The notes below the pieces were generated by a model. That model did not search any database and was not told the origin of the DNA. It was given only the letters and a program-made list of their open reading frames with translations. A stretch of 53,825 nt of DNA, taken from contig JALERO010000088.1 in the NCBI GenBank assembly GCA_022764265.1, positions 1 to 53,825 on the forward strand, given 5' to 3'. The stretch comes from Eubacterium sp. (GTDB lineage Bacteria > Bacillota > Clostridia > Lachnospirales > Lachnospiraceae). The position numbers and the translations under genes are program-made. This document shows positions 20,096 through 28,173 of this stretch, piece after piece; position 1 is the first letter of the stretch, and each line of letters opens with the position of its first letter.

Positions 20096-20124
20096 ATCAT
20101 AGCATAATTACAAAATCGGCACAA
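20096..20124 (-). promoter_or_regulatory. Promoter of glnS
   Basis: TTGTGC (20119-20124) and TATGAT (20096-20101) on the minus strand with a 17-base spacer. A small GCAGG/CCTGC hairpin follows in the leader before the ribosome binding site. No T-box motif is visible. Confidence 0.5.
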
Positions 20125-20154
20125 TAGATATTTTTTTGCCTGAAAACTAAAAAA

Positions 20155-20179
20155 GAAGTGTCTTGAAGCCAGACACTTC
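20155..20179 (-). terminator. Terminator of the SleB-like gene
   Basis: GAAGTGTCT (20155-20163) pairs with AGACACTTC (20171-20179), followed on the minus strand by TTTTTTAG. Confidence 0.75.
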
Positions 20180-20194
20180 CTTCTATTATTATTT

Positions 20195-20845
20195 TTATTT
20201 ATCTTCACTTTTATAAAAGTAAATGTTATCCCCAATTTGTCCATAACGCTCGTAACCTTCCAGATAATTATATTTGGAAGAACGAAAATACAGAATATAA
20301 GATGGAAGATTTCTTTTTCCTTTGTTTAAAGCATCATCTACAGCTGCAATACATTCTTTGGACGGCTGTCGGGTTATATATGGATAAGTATCCGTTTCTT
20401 TATCATAATAAGCAGTAAACTGTGAATCTTCTGTTACAACCTCCATCAGATCATCCGGATAACGATCGGATTCCAGACGATTCATCATACAGCTGATAAC
20501 TGCAAGAGATCCCTCATAGCCTGTATCACATTCCATGGAGACAATCTTATAAAGCATTTTCTTTTCCGAATCAGATAATCTGTCATACCTTTTCAGATTA
20601 TTTATCGTTTTTTCACTCTTTGTCGTACCGACACTACCCTTATTCCTGGTCTTTTGAGAGTCTATTTTTGTCACAGGCTCATTTTCAACAAAAGGCATCT
20701 GAATTTCAAAGGAAACCCAGTCATCTGAAATAAAAGGACAATATGCTGTGGCTCCATTCACGGTGTGATAAAAGGCAAACCATCCAAACAACATCAATAA
20801 AAAATATTTTATAAATCCGTATCTTGTTTTTCTTTTCAAGTTCAT
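20195..20845 (-). CDS. Cell wall hydrolase, SleB/CwlJ-like
   Basis: A 216-residue protein with a membrane or signal segment at about residues 12-30, a variable linker, and a Hydrolase_2 (PF07486) domain from about residue 95. The motif LYKIVSMECDTGYEGSLAV corresponds to the family's 'VVxGEARGE...GQxAVAxVVLNR' block, and CMMNRLESDRYPDDLMEVV follows. Family members are lytic transglycosylases involved in spore cortex breakdown or general wall turnover. The acidic catalytic glutamate appears to be in MECDTG. The start has AAAGGGAGAGG. It is monocistronic with its own terminator. Spore function is inferred only from the family. Confidence 0.78.
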   Translation of the reverse strand: MNLKRKTRYGFIKYFLLMLFGWFAFYHTVNGATAYCPFISDDWVSFEIQMPFVENEPVTKIDSQKTRNKGSVGTTKSEKTINNLKRYDRLSDSEKKMLYKIVSMECDTGYEGSLAVISCMMNRLESDRYPDDLMEVVTEDSQFTAYYDKETDTYPYITRQPSKECIAAVDDALNKGKRNLPSYILYFRSSKYNYLEGYERYGQIGDNIYFYKSEDK

Positions 20846-20889
20846 ACACCTCTCCCTTTTTCAAAATACACTTTGGTTGGGTTTTATCT

Positions 20890-20917
20890 CGTCGGAGAAG
20901 TCTCCGACGTTCTTGAA
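20890..20917. repeat. Short palindromic repeat, copy A
   Basis: CGTCGGAGA/TCTCCGACG hairpin (20890-20898 and 20901-20909) joined to GACGTTCTTGAA (20906-20917). The latter string is shared with three other intergenic copies. It lies between the C39-like and SleB-like genes. No U-tract follows. Confidence 0.45.
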
Positions 20918-20976
20918 AAAAGTATATGAACTTTTGTAACAAAATATTAATATTTTTTTAAATTTAAGAAAAAATA

Positions 20977-21786
20977 TTATTTTTTATTCACAAGAATATA
21001 GCCTCCACAAGAGTCCACTGAATTGAAATAAAGACTATTGGAGTATTTTTTACACGGAATCATATATCGAATGAGGTCTTCCATCTTTGCAAACTTCACT
21101 CTTTGCTTCTGGCCGGACCATTCACGATTTGCCGAATCTGCAACGATCACCTTCCCGGTATCAGTCATTCCCAAAAGAGCCATCGTATGTTTTGATGTAG
21201 CCCAGCGGTTATCATATTTTGCAGAAATCTTACCATTGACCTGCTTATGATTATTTACTTCAATAATAACTGCGTTACCCGTTTTCAAATGCTGTTTAAT
21301 ATCTTTTACAGCCTGTTTATCTTTGAAAGTACGCACATATTTATTCTGTATCTTACAGTAGGAAAGAATCTTTGAAATGCCGTAGAGGGAAACCGGACGC
21401 TGTGCAGGCAAAGATTTCTTATAGTTTGCATTCCATGCTTTTGCCCCAAAGACTTGCTTTTCCAACTGTTTACTGACTTTTGAAGGTGTCCAGTCTGCAT
21501 ATTTACTCTTGTAACCTGATAAAACACAGGTCAGTGCACTCACTGCACATCCATGTTGAGCGATAAATGATTTTTTGCTCAGATTGGAAGCTTCCTGAGA
21601 AAAAATATTATAATCTCTTGTTCCATTGGCACTGTTTACCGTGACAGTATAACGGTCTGTAAAAGTATTCTTTGATAAAGTACTGGTCTTCGTTGTTACA
21701 GCGGCTGCTGCAAAAGATTCCAGTGGAGTACATGCTGCAAATAACATCACCGCAAGCATAAGTATCATTGTTCTTCTTCTGTTCAT
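20977..21786 (-). CDS. Secreted C39-like papain-fold peptidase domain protein
   Basis: A 269-residue exported protein. The signal peptide (about 1-27) ends near ESFAAA. The catalytic-type region begins at FIAQHGCAVSALTCVLSGY with a nucleophile-like Cys. A His sits in TSKHTMALLGM and an Asp/Asn in VIVADSANREWSG. This Cys-His-Asp order fits the Peptidase_C39_2 family. The start at 21786 follows AAAAAAGGAG. The target is unknown. Such proteins may be peptidases or wall-associated binding proteins. A good TTGAAA/TATAAT promoter precedes it, and it is followed by a short palindrome shared with other gaps rather than a clear terminator. Confidence 0.7.
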   Translation of the reverse strand: MNRRRTMILMLAVMLFAACTPLESFAAAAVTTKTSTLSKNTFTDRYTVTVNSANGTRDYNIFSQEASNLSKKSFIAQHGCAVSALTCVLSGYKSKYADWTPSKVSKQLEKQVFGAKAWNANYKKSLPAQRPVSLYGISKILSYCKIQNKYVRTFKDKQAVKDIKQHLKTGNAVIIEVNNHKQVNGKISAKYDNRWATSKHTMALLGMTDTGKVIVADSANREWSGQKQRVKFAKMEDLIRYMIPCKKYSNSLYFNSVDSCGGYILVNKK

Positions 21787-21845
21787 TTCAGTATCTTCTC
21801 CTTTTTTGTTTTCATTGTTTTGTAAAACGCAAATCACGAAGAATG

Positions 21846-21874
21846 ATTATAACATTTAAACATAAATATTTCAA
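21846..21874 (-). promoter_or_regulatory. Promoter of the C39-like gene
   Basis: TTGAAA (21869-21874) and TATAAT (21846-21851) on the minus strand with a 17-base spacer. Confidence 0.55.
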
Positions 21875-21972
21875 CGATTCTTCTCTGGAATCATTTACCA
21901 GCTTTTTCCCGACAATCTTTGACAAAAATTGTATATAATTTTCTCATTATTCGAAATTTAAGAAAAATTCAG

Positions 21973-22001
21973 TTGACAAGGAAAGGGTTCCGTGATAGAA
22001 T
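21973..22001 (+). promoter_or_regulatory. Promoter of tRNA-Thr
   Basis: TTGACA (21973-21978) and TAGAAT (21996-22001) with a 17-base spacer, 26 bp before the tRNA. Confidence 0.65.
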
Positions 22002-22027
22002 CTTCGATGTTAAGACATTTTCTTAAT

Positions 22028-22100
22028 GCTGCTGTAGCTCAGTCGGTAGAGCGTCGCCTTGGTAAGGCGGAGGTCTCGAGTTCAAGTCTCGTCAGCAGCT
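22028..22100 (+). tRNA. tRNA-Thr (GGT anticodon)
   Basis: A 73-nt cloverleaf. The acceptor GCTGCTG pairs with CAGCAGC. The D-arm is GCTC..GAGC, the anticodon loop TTGGTAA has anticodon GGU, and the T-loop is TTCAAGT. The discriminator is U and no CCA is encoded. The outermost T-stem pair is a U-U mismatch. It has its own promoter and terminator. Confidence 0.95.
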
Positions 22101-22117
22101 TTTTTAATACACAAAAT

Positions 22118-22169
22118 AACCTGATAATAAAAAGCATTTCCGTTTTTCATTATCAGGTTTTTCTTTTTT
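22118..22169 (+). terminator. Terminator of tRNA-Thr, bidirectional
   Basis: AACCTGATAAT (22118-22128) pairs with ATTATCAGGTT (22149-22159), with extra A-T pairing inside and a U-rich tail. Read from the minus strand it can also end the small HTH gene. Confidence 0.8.
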
Positions 22170-22177
22170 GTGCAATA

Positions 22178-22366
22178 CTACAACAAATTGTTGTCCCTCT
22201 TCTTTGCATAATCTTCTATCATGGATATAATTCTCTTCTCAATGAATTCAACCCGATTGCCTCTGCCTTCTTCCCAGTCCGTAATGGTCTTCACCGGAAA
22301 TTGTACTAATTTCGCCACTTCTTCCCGAGTCATACCAGCCTTTTCTCTCGCTTCTTTCATAGTCAT
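22178..22366 (-). CDS. Small helix-turn-helix (XRE-type) DNA-binding protein
   Basis: Only 62 residues, essentially one HTH_3 domain. MKEAREKAGMTREEVAKLV forms helices 1 and 2, and VKTITDWEEGRGNRVEFIEK contains the turn and recognition helix. The ATG is preceded by GAGGGGGAG. It is shorter than typical phage repressors and has no extra domain. Small XRE proteins of this kind are common orphans in Clostridia with unknown targets. It sits 21 bp after aroK and may be cotranscribed with it. The tRNA-Thr terminator hairpin lies just beyond its stop. Confidence 0.7.
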   Translation of the reverse strand: MTMKEAREKAGMTREEVAKLVQFPVKTITDWEEGRGNRVEFIEKRIISMIEDYAKKRDNNLL

Positions 22367-22387
22367 ATGAAATCTCCCCCTCTTAAT

Positions 22388-22882
22388 TCAACTTAAAGCC
22401 TCTAGTAATAATGCCAGTGTCTCCTCTATTCCTTTTTCATTTTCTTCTATAATAATGTCCGCATATTTCTCATACAGAACCCGACGTTCCTCAAAAATAT
22501 CTTTGAGTGTCTGACCTTTTTTCAACACCACACCTCTTCCTTTCAGGTCGCCAAGTCTTTTGCTCAGAGTCTCATAAGAACATTTTAAATAGACGATGGT
22601 TCCGATCTCCTTTAAATGTGACATGGCCTCAGAACCATATACTGCGCTACCACCTGTTGCAATAACAGATTTTGTCACCTGAATGGAAGCGTTTACTTGA
22701 TTCTCTATTGCAAGAAACCCATCCACCCCTTCTCCGGCAATAATATCTTTCAGCAATCGATTCTCCTGCTTCTGAATCAGCAGATCCGAATCCACAAACT
22801 GATATCCAATCTCCTTTGCCAAAATAACACCTATGGTGCTCTTACCAACGCCCGGCATCCCAATTAAAATAATGTTTTTCAT
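22388..22882 (-). CDS. aroK: Shikimate kinase
   Basis: A 164-residue P-loop kinase phosphorylating shikimate in the chorismate pathway. Walker A is GMPGVGKST (about residues 8-16). The shikimate-binding DSD motif follows in FVDSDLLIQ, then GEGVDGFLAIE replaces the usual GExxFRxxE. Walker-B-like VIATGGSAV carries the GG that contacts shikimate. The Arg of 'FRxxE' appears substituted by glycine and leucine, which is unusual and might alter substrate fit. The lid has LGDLKGRGVV. Length is normal. The start at 22882 has AAAGG eight bases upstream. No other aro gene is in the window, and a related small kinase is a possible alternative. Confidence 0.8.
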   Translation of the reverse strand: MKNIILIGMPGVGKSTIGVILAKEIGYQFVDSDLLIQKQENRLLKDIIAGEGVDGFLAIENQVNASIQVTKSVIATGGSAVYGSEAMSHLKEIGTIVYLKCSYETLSKRLGDLKGRGVVLKKGQTLKDIFEERRVLYEKYADIIIEENEKGIEETLALLLEALS

Positions 22883-22903
22883 CTTATGAACCTTTCTACT
22901 ATA

Positions 22904-22925
22904 TTCAAGAACGCCCTGGCGTTCT
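22904..22925. repeat. Short palindromic repeat, copy B
   Basis: TTCAAGAACGCC followed by CT and GGCGTTCT. AGAACGCC (22908-22915) pairs with GGCGTTCT (22918-22925). It lies between the metallo-beta-lactamase gene and aroK. Confidence 0.5.
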
Positions 22926-22979
22926 AGTTGCAAGATATATTATCAAATTTTAGATTTCAAAATGATTCTATCCGAACCA

Positions 22980-24086
22980 TCACGGTTTACAGGTTCCGCA
23001 TGGCTGATACCCCTGCTTCTCCAACTGATTTTTCGTCGCAGTCGTATCCTCCCGGTTTTCCTTTTTTATCTCATCTACATGAGCACAGGATGGACGGTGA
23101 TATTTTTTTGTGTTTGTGTTTAAAACATACCGCACCTTCGTATTGTTTTTCTGAGAACTTCCTTTTGCCTCCCCGGACTTCCAGCTGTCATCCGGTGACA
23201 TATTCCACACAATTTGTGTTCCATCCGAGACAGCCACAATGGTACCCTGTTCATCCGTCCGGAAAACCTTAATCCCCCTGCTTCTGAAAGAATTTAATGT
23301 CTGTGCATTCGGATGACCGTACTCATTATCCTCTCCACAGCTGATCACACTGTAAACAGGTTGAACCGCATCCAGTAAAGCATCACTGGAACCGGTCTTG
23401 CTGCCGTGATGAGCAGCCTTATAGACATCAGCAGAAATGTCAATACCATTGGAAACGATATCCTTCTCCGCAGTCTCTTCCGCATCGCCGGTAAATAGAA
23501 AACGATTCTTGCCATAAGTTAAAATAATACCTGCAGACCAGTTATTGGTATCATCCCCATAATCTCTGTTGGGTGCAATGACAGTGAAGGATGCCTTTCC
23601 GAGAGCATAGGTGTCCCCGACCACCGGTTCTGTCATAGTCAAGCCTTTATCTTCCAGGGCAAGAAGTACATCTCCATAAGTCTTCGTATCCGAAGCTATT
23701 CCGGGCATAATCACCTTATCACAGGGATATTCTGCAATAACCACATCCAGCCCGCCGATATGATCCGAATCCGGGTGGGTTCCGATCACATAATCAAGCT
23801 CCTGCACATTCTGACTCTCCAGATATTCCGCCACAGCCGTCCCCTGATTATTCTCACCGGCATCGATCAGCATGGCATGACTTCCTTCTTTAATCAAAGT
23901 GGCATCGCCCTGACCCACGTCTATAAAATGTACTTCCAGTTCGCCATCGGTACGGGTAATCCGATTATCTCCCTGATTCATCTGGCCCAAAATTGAAATG
24001 CCGGAGCATCCTGCACCAAACAGGCAGATTATCACAACAAAACAGGATACCAATAAATAGTTTAAAATATTATTATGTCTTCTCAT
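22980..24086 (-). CDS. ComEC/Rec2-like metallo-beta-lactamase lipoprotein with Ada-like zinc tail
   Basis: About 368 residues. A signal peptide ends in the lipobox LFGAGC, so the protein should be anchored outside the membrane. The metallo-beta-lactamase domain starts LEVHFIDVGQGDATLI. It has the metal-binding GTHPDSDHIGG, FTGDAE and AAHHGSKTGSS of the ComEC C-terminal subfamily. A C-terminal module of about 50 residues (YHRPSCAHV ... GYQPCGTCKP) resembles the Ada-type metal-binding or nuclease-associated tail. Start 24086 is preferred because AAGGTGAG precedes it. There is no ComEC membrane channel, so it is a stand-alone hydrolase, perhaps acting on nucleic acids. The substrate is unknown. 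Confidence 0.82.
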   Translation of the reverse strand: MRRHNNILNYLLVSCFVVIICLFGAGCSGISILGQMNQGDNRITRTDGELEVHFIDVGQGDATLIKEGSHAMLIDAGENNQGTAVAEYLESQNVQELDYVIGTHPDSDHIGGLDVVIAEYPCDKVIMPGIASDTKTYGDVLLALEDKGLTMTEPVVGDTYALGKASFTVIAPNRDYGDDTNNWSAGIILTYGKNRFLFTGDAEETAEKDIVSNGIDISADVYKAAHHGSKTGSSDALLDAVQPVYSVISCGEDNEYGHPNAQTLNSFRSRGIKVFRTDEQGTIVAVSDGTQIVWNMSPDDSWKSGEAKGSSQKNNTKVRYVLNTNTKKYHRPSCAHVDEIKKENREDTTATKNQLEKQGYQPCGTCKP

Positions 24087-24266
24087 GCTGTTCTCACCTT
24101 TTCTCAAAATGTGATTTTAAGTATAACATAGCAGTAGAAGAATGGCAAGAAGAATCGAACGTATATTCTATCTTTGTTATCACCTTTCAATGATGAGTTT
24201 TTGCACTAAAAATATAGTTATTTATCATTTTGTTAATTAATTACTCTTATTGGTCATATAAAATAG

Positions 24267-24295
24267 TTGTTTTCCACAAAAAAATAAGTTATCAT
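24267..24295 (+). promoter_or_regulatory. Candidate promoter of the unknown membrane protein gene
   Basis: TTGTTT (24267-24272) and TATCAT (24290-24295) with a 17-base spacer, 30 bp before the ATG. An overlapping TATAAT at 24295-24300 is an alternative -10 box. Confidence 0.4.
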
Positions 24296-24324
24296 ATAAT
24301 ATAATTGAGAAAGGAAATATAACT

Positions 24325-25080
24325 ATGTTTGAAATGTTTGTTACCGTCGGGGCAGCTTTGTTTGCAACCATCTATGGTTTATCAAAGTCGGTTTTTATGA
24401 ACGGCCCCTATAAAAATTATTACAGACTGGGATTGGTCGCTTTCATCATTGTTTTTTATCTGGCTCACAGAATCTATCATGATGCAAAGAACTCTCACAT
24501 TACCCGATTAAAGGTTGACCTGACAGAATATTTATATTATGAGAAATATACCTCTCCTCTATATCGGATCGGTTATTTTATCAGTTATCTGATTCAGAAT
24601 ATTTTATTTGACTATACATATATGAGACGTAATTTTAATTTCTGTAAAGGACTGGATGTCTACGATGGCGGAGTCAGTGAGTATTATATCAAGTTCCGTA
24701 ATACGTGGTTTCGATATCTGAAGCTGACCTTATGTCGGCATCGCGTCTCACTGAAAAAGCTTCAGGCATTTGCCGCCAAAACAAAAAACGATATGATTTT
24801 TGATGCTTTGGAAACAGCAGAACAGAAAGACAAGTATAAACAATTTTCTTCTGAAACAGAAGCTTACTATAACGAAAATAATTCCGTTGAGAAGTCTTCC
24901 ATGAAGAAATTCTCCAATTATAAGGAGATTGATTCGTTTTATATCAAAAATCTTTTGCGCTACTATAAAGTAATGAATTACGTTAAGAAACATGAGCCGG
25001 TTATCATTGATTATGTTAATCGCCAGAACTTGCACACGAAAAAAGACGTGAATGATTTCAAAAAAATCAATTTCAAGTAA
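24325..25080 (+). CDS. Hypothetical membrane protein
   Basis: A 251-residue protein I do not recognise. Two hydrophobic segments lie near the N-terminus (about residues 3-22 and 35-50). After them comes a long, tyrosine- and lysine-rich cytoplasmic-type region with a possible third weak segment around IGYFISYLIQNILFDYTY. The C-terminal third is very basic and probably helical (DVNDFKKINFK end). No catalytic motif is visible. The ATG has GAAAGGAAA upstream and a plausible promoter. It is followed by a strong bidirectional terminator, so it is monocistronic. It lies on the plus strand between minus-strand housekeeping genes. Confidence 0.7.
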   Translation: MFEMFVTVGAALFATIYGLSKSVFMNGPYKNYYRLGLVAFIIVFYLAHRIYHDAKNSHITRLKVDLTEYLYYEKYTSPLYRIGYFISYLIQNILFDYTYMRRNFNFCKGLDVYDGGVSEYYIKFRNTWFRYLKLTLCRHRVSLKKLQAFAAKTKNDMIFDALETAEQKDKYKQFSSETEAYYNENNSVEKSSMKKFSNYKEIDSFYIKNLLRYYKVMNYVKKHEPVIIDYVNRQNLHTKKDVNDFKKINFK

Positions 25081-25092
25081 AACAGACCGCAA

Positions 25093-25129
25093 AACGGACA
25101 GGATCGATATAATATCTTTCCTGTCCGTT
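25093..25129. terminator. Bidirectional terminator
   Basis: AACGGACAGGA (25093-25103) pairs with TCCTGTCCGTT (25119-25129). It lies between the convergent unknown gene and rlmB. Confidence 0.7.
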
Positions 25130-25147
25130 ATCATTTATTGTAATATA

Positions 25148-25900
25148 TTATTTCGTTGCAGACTCCATTCGCTGTCTCACGATTTCAAAGGCAAGCACTC
25201 CTGTCGCAACCGAAGCATTCAGAGAGTCAATATCTCCCTTCATCGGGATAGATGCAATATAATCACATTTTTCTTTTACCAGACGGCTCACGCCATTTCC
25301 TTCATTTCCGATTACCAGGCCGATGGAGCCGGTAAGATTCTGATGATACATCAATTCTCCGTCCATATCACCACAGACAAACCACATCCCTCTTTCCTTG
25401 AGTTCATCAATGGTTCTTGCAAGATTAGTTACTCTGGCTACCGGTGTATAATGCAGCGCACCCGCCGATACCTTTGCAACGGTCCCGGTCAGTCCAACTG
25501 CTCTTCTTTTCGGTATGATCACTCCGTGAGCCCCTGCCAGATTCGCGGTACGGATAATCGCACCTAAATTATGAGGATCTTCTATCTCATCGCAGAGAAT
25601 AAAAAATGGATCTTCTCCTCTTTTCTCTGCATTGGCAAAGAGATCCTCCAGCTCCGCATATTCATAAGCTGCGGCAATTGCCACAACTCCCTGATGCTTT
25701 TCATGCTGTGACAGGGAATCCAGCTTTTCTCTGGATACATATTTTACCAGAGTGGATTGTTTTTTGCTTTCTCTTAAAATTGATTTGATCGGGCCATCCT
25801 GACATCCATCCAGCACAAAGAGTTTATCAATGGTTTTACCGGACCGATAGGCCTCTAAGACGGCATTTCTGCCAATGATGGTACATTCTTCGTATGCCAT
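25148..25900 (-). CDS. rlmB: 23S rRNA (guanosine-2'-O)-methyltransferase, RlmB/TrmH family
   Basis: A 250-residue SpoU-type methyltransferase. An N-terminal substrate-binding domain (about 1-90, IIGRNAVLEAYRSG) precedes a trefoil-knot SAM domain. Motif 1 is DPHNLGAIIRTANLAGAHG, motif 2 is LVIGNEGNGVSRLV, and motif 3 is SIPMKGDIDSLNASVA. The likely target is the ribosomal G2251 position or the equivalent. The start at 25900 is set by GGAGG. It is the third gene of the cysS-mrnC-rlmB unit, an arrangement known from many Firmicutes, and ends 10 bp from mrnC. Assignment as RlmB rather than another TrmH relative rests on this context. Confidence 0.9.
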   Translation of the reverse strand: MAYEECTIIGRNAVLEAYRSGKTIDKLFVLDGCQDGPIKSILRESKKQSTLVKYVSREKLDSLSQHEKHQGVVAIAAAYEYAELEDLFANAEKRGEDPFFILCDEIEDPHNLGAIIRTANLAGAHGVIIPKRRAVGLTGTVAKVSAGALHYTPVARVTNLARTIDELKERGMWFVCGDMDGELMYHQNLTGSIGLVIGNEGNGVSRLVKEKCDYIASIPMKGDIDSLNASVATGVLAFEIVRQRMESATK

Positions 25901-25910
25901 ATTTCCTCCG

Positions 25911-26372
25911 CTATTCTTCTGCTTCCGTTTCATTCGTCATCTCCGAATGTTCCGGTGTTATGCCAAGACCGACAGAAACCAGCTCCATGATCCTCCCCAT
26001 CTGTCCGGTCATATATAAATATCCAATTAGTGTTTCAAAACCGGTGGCAATCCGATAATCATGGTGACTCTGATTTTTTGCACAGGAGATGGATTTGGCA
26101 TTGCGTCCTCTCCGAAACATTGTTTTCTCTTCTTCCGTTAAAAGAGGTTTAATCTTATCCATCATCCTGGTCTGGGCATTTGCATTCACATATTGGATTA
26201 CCTGCTGGTGGTATTTGTTGGGTCTGTTATTTCCCTTGCTGGTAATCATGGTACGTATGATCAGATCATAAACGGAATCTCCGATATAAGCAAAAGCGAG
26301 GGCGGAATAACTCCGCACCTCCTGCTCTGTCAATGGAAAATGATCCATGATCCTGCCTAAGCTCTCTTCCAT
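25911..26372 (-). CDS. mrnC: Mini-ribonuclease III
   Basis: A 153-residue RNase III catalytic domain without the double-stranded RNA-binding domain. It matures 23S rRNA ends in Firmicutes. The catalytic signature ALAFAYIGDSVYDLIIR is near residues 25-41, and a second acidic region includes ATGFETLIGYLYMTG. It overlaps the end of cysS by 16 bp. An ATG at 26348 is an alternative start. Position between cysS and rlmB is the classic arrangement. Confidence 0.92.
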   Translation of the reverse strand: MEESLGRIMDHFPLTEQEVRSYSALAFAYIGDSVYDLIIRTMITSKGNNRPNKYHQQVIQYVNANAQTRMMDKIKPLLTEEEKTMFRRGRNAKSISCAKNQSHHDYRIATGFETLIGYLYMTGQMGRIMELVSVGLGITPEHSEMTNETEAEE

Positions 26373-27751
26373 TTAACACCTGCTCTCGTATCCTCCAAAA
26401 TGATACCCTGTTCTGCCAGCATATCACGGATTTCATCGGCTCTCGCGAAATTCTTAGCCTTTCTTGCAGCCTGACGTTCCTCTATCAATGCTTCGATATC
26501 AGAATCCAGTAATTCTTCCTCTTTTTCTGTCACAATACCAAGAATATCACATAATTTTACGATAGTATCAAACATATACTGCACATATTCTTTTGACCCA
26601 TCGGCCGCTGTGATATTAGCCAGTTTAACCAGCTCAAAAATAGCAGAAATGGCATCGGCTGTATTAAAATCATCCTCCATGGATGCTTCAAATTTAGCAA
26701 CCAGTTCATCGACATCTTTTACATGTGCCTGATCTGCCTCTGTCATTGCATTTTCTTCTGCTGATTTAAGGATTTCCCTCAGATTATCAACAGCAGTCAA
26801 AATTCTTTCCAATCCGTTTTTGGAGGCTTCCACCAGAGTATCGCTGAAGTTCAGAGGACTTCTGTAGTGCGCGCTTAACATAAAGAAACGGATTACCTGC
26901 AGATCATATTTCTCACTGATTTCACGAACGGTAAAGAAATTACCTGCAGATTTGGACATCTTTTTGTTATCAATATTTAAAAATGCATTATGCATCCAAT
27001 ATTTTGCAAACTTTTCTCCATTGCAAGCCTCGCTCTGGGCAATTTCATTTTCATGATGAGGGAAAATAAGATCCTCTCCGCCGGCATGAATATCAATAGT
27101 ATCTCCAATATATTTTTTGGACATAACGGAACATTCAATATGCCATCCCGGACGTCCGTCGCCCCAAGGAGACGGCCAGGAAGGCTCACCTTCTTTCTTC
27201 GGTTTCCAGAGAACAAAATCCATGGAATCCTCTTTTTCATCACTGACCGCAATACGAATTCCCGCTTTCATATCATCCAGATTTTTCTTGGAAAGCTGTC
27301 CGTAATGATCAAACTTTCTTGTTCTGAAATAAACGGTACCATCTTTCTCATAAGCATAGCCCTGCTCAATCAGAGATTCAATCATCTTAATCATACCATC
27401 AATTTCCTGGGTGGCCTTTGGATGGTGGGTTGCCGGTTTCACATTAAGTGCTGCCATATCTTTCTGACATTCCTTAATATATCTCTCTGAAATTTCAGAA
27501 GCACTGACTCCTTCTTCAATGGCCTTTTTGATAATCTTATCATCCACATCAGTGAAGTTGGATACATAATTAACATCATATCCTTTGTATTCAAAATATC
27601 TTCTCACTGTATCGAATACAACCATTGGTCTGGCATTTCCAATATGAATATAATTGTATACAGTTGGACCGCAGACATACATTCCAACTTTACCTTCATT
27701 TACAGGTACAAATTCTTCTTTTTGTTTTGTAAGTGTGTTATATAACTTCAT
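26357..27751 (-). CDS. cysS: Cysteinyl-tRNA synthetase
   Basis: A 464-residue class I synthetase. Zinc and HIGH elements appear as MYVCGPTVYNYIHIGNARPMV. The second zinc-ligand region is GWHIECSVMSKKYIGDTIDIHAGGEDLIFPHHENE, named here by its key Cys and His residues. The KMSKS loop is KKMSKSAGNF. The C-terminal DALR-type anticodon domain follows. The start has AAGGAGG. A T-box riboswitch with a cysteine specifier precedes it, so expression rises when tRNA-Cys is uncharged. It heads the cysS-mrnC-rlmB unit. Confidence 0.97.
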   Translation of the reverse strand: MKLYNTLTKQKEEFVPVNEGKVGMYVCGPTVYNYIHIGNARPMVVFDTVRRYFEYKGYDVNYVSNFTDVDDKIIKKAIEEGVSASEISERYIKECQKDMAALNVKPATHHPKATQEIDGMIKMIESLIEQGYAYEKDGTVYFRTRKFDHYGQLSKKNLDDMKAGIRIAVSDEKEDSMDFVLWKPKKEGEPSWPSPWGDGRPGWHIECSVMSKKYIGDTIDIHAGGEDLIFPHHENEIAQSEACNGEKFAKYWMHNAFLNIDNKKMSKSAGNFFTVREISEKYDLQVIRFFMLSAHYRSPLNFSDTLVEASKNGLERILTAVDNLREILKSAEENAMTEADQAHVKDVDELVAKFEASMEDDFNTADAISAIFELVKLANITAADGSKEYVQYMFDTIVKLCDILGIVTEKEEELLDSDIEALIEERQAARKAKNFARADEIRDMLAEQGIILEDTRAGVKWKRA

Positions 27752-27770
27752 AAATCCTCCTTTTTTCTAC

Positions 27771-28066
27771 AAAATGAAAACGGATAAGTCCGTCTCAAAA
27801 AGAGACGAAATTATCCGCGGTTCCACTCTTATTAAAGTCTGTTCAGACCTTCCCTCTGATCCGTTAACGCCTGGTACGTGCAATGCTGTCCTTTCAGATA
27901 TATCCTAACTGTTTGTCGTACAACACGATCTCCACGGAAAGTTCACATTGCAAGCTCCCGAATGCACTTTCCTGTTTTCGTATGATAAAGATGCTTACAG
28001 CCTCTGACATCTTCTCTCTGAATCCCTGCAAAACAGTACTCTTTTCGTTCATCGCTTTTCTCATAT
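27771..28066 (-). promoter_or_regulatory. T-box riboswitch (cysteine specifier)
   Basis: On the minus strand the T-box core AGAGTGGAACCGCGG is at 27829-27815. The terminator stem CGGATAA/TTATCCG (27817-27811 with 27787-27781) is followed by TTTTCATTTT. In stem I a candidate specifier UGC (Cys) lies at 27966-27964 within AAAGUGCAUU, and an AGAGA box occurs near 28020. This matches the gene it controls. Confidence 0.88.
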
Positions 28067-28073
28067 ACATCAT

Positions 28074-28102
28074 AGTCTATTCAATTTCCAAACATTTGTC
28101 AA
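28074..28102 (-). promoter_or_regulatory. Promoter of the cysS operon
   Basis: TTGACA (28097-28102) and TAGACT (28074-28079) on the minus strand with a 17-base spacer, just upstream of the T-box leader. Confidence 0.65.
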
Positions 28103-28173
28103 TCATTTTTCTGAAAATATTATCAAAATTGCTCCGGATTTTTATCCATTTACAAGCCAAAAATCATCTCTTA

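Noticed and set aside
21990-22170. tRNA-Thr as an integration hotspot
   Set aside because: There is no integrase gene, no repeated 3' tRNA end and no change in gene character on either side.
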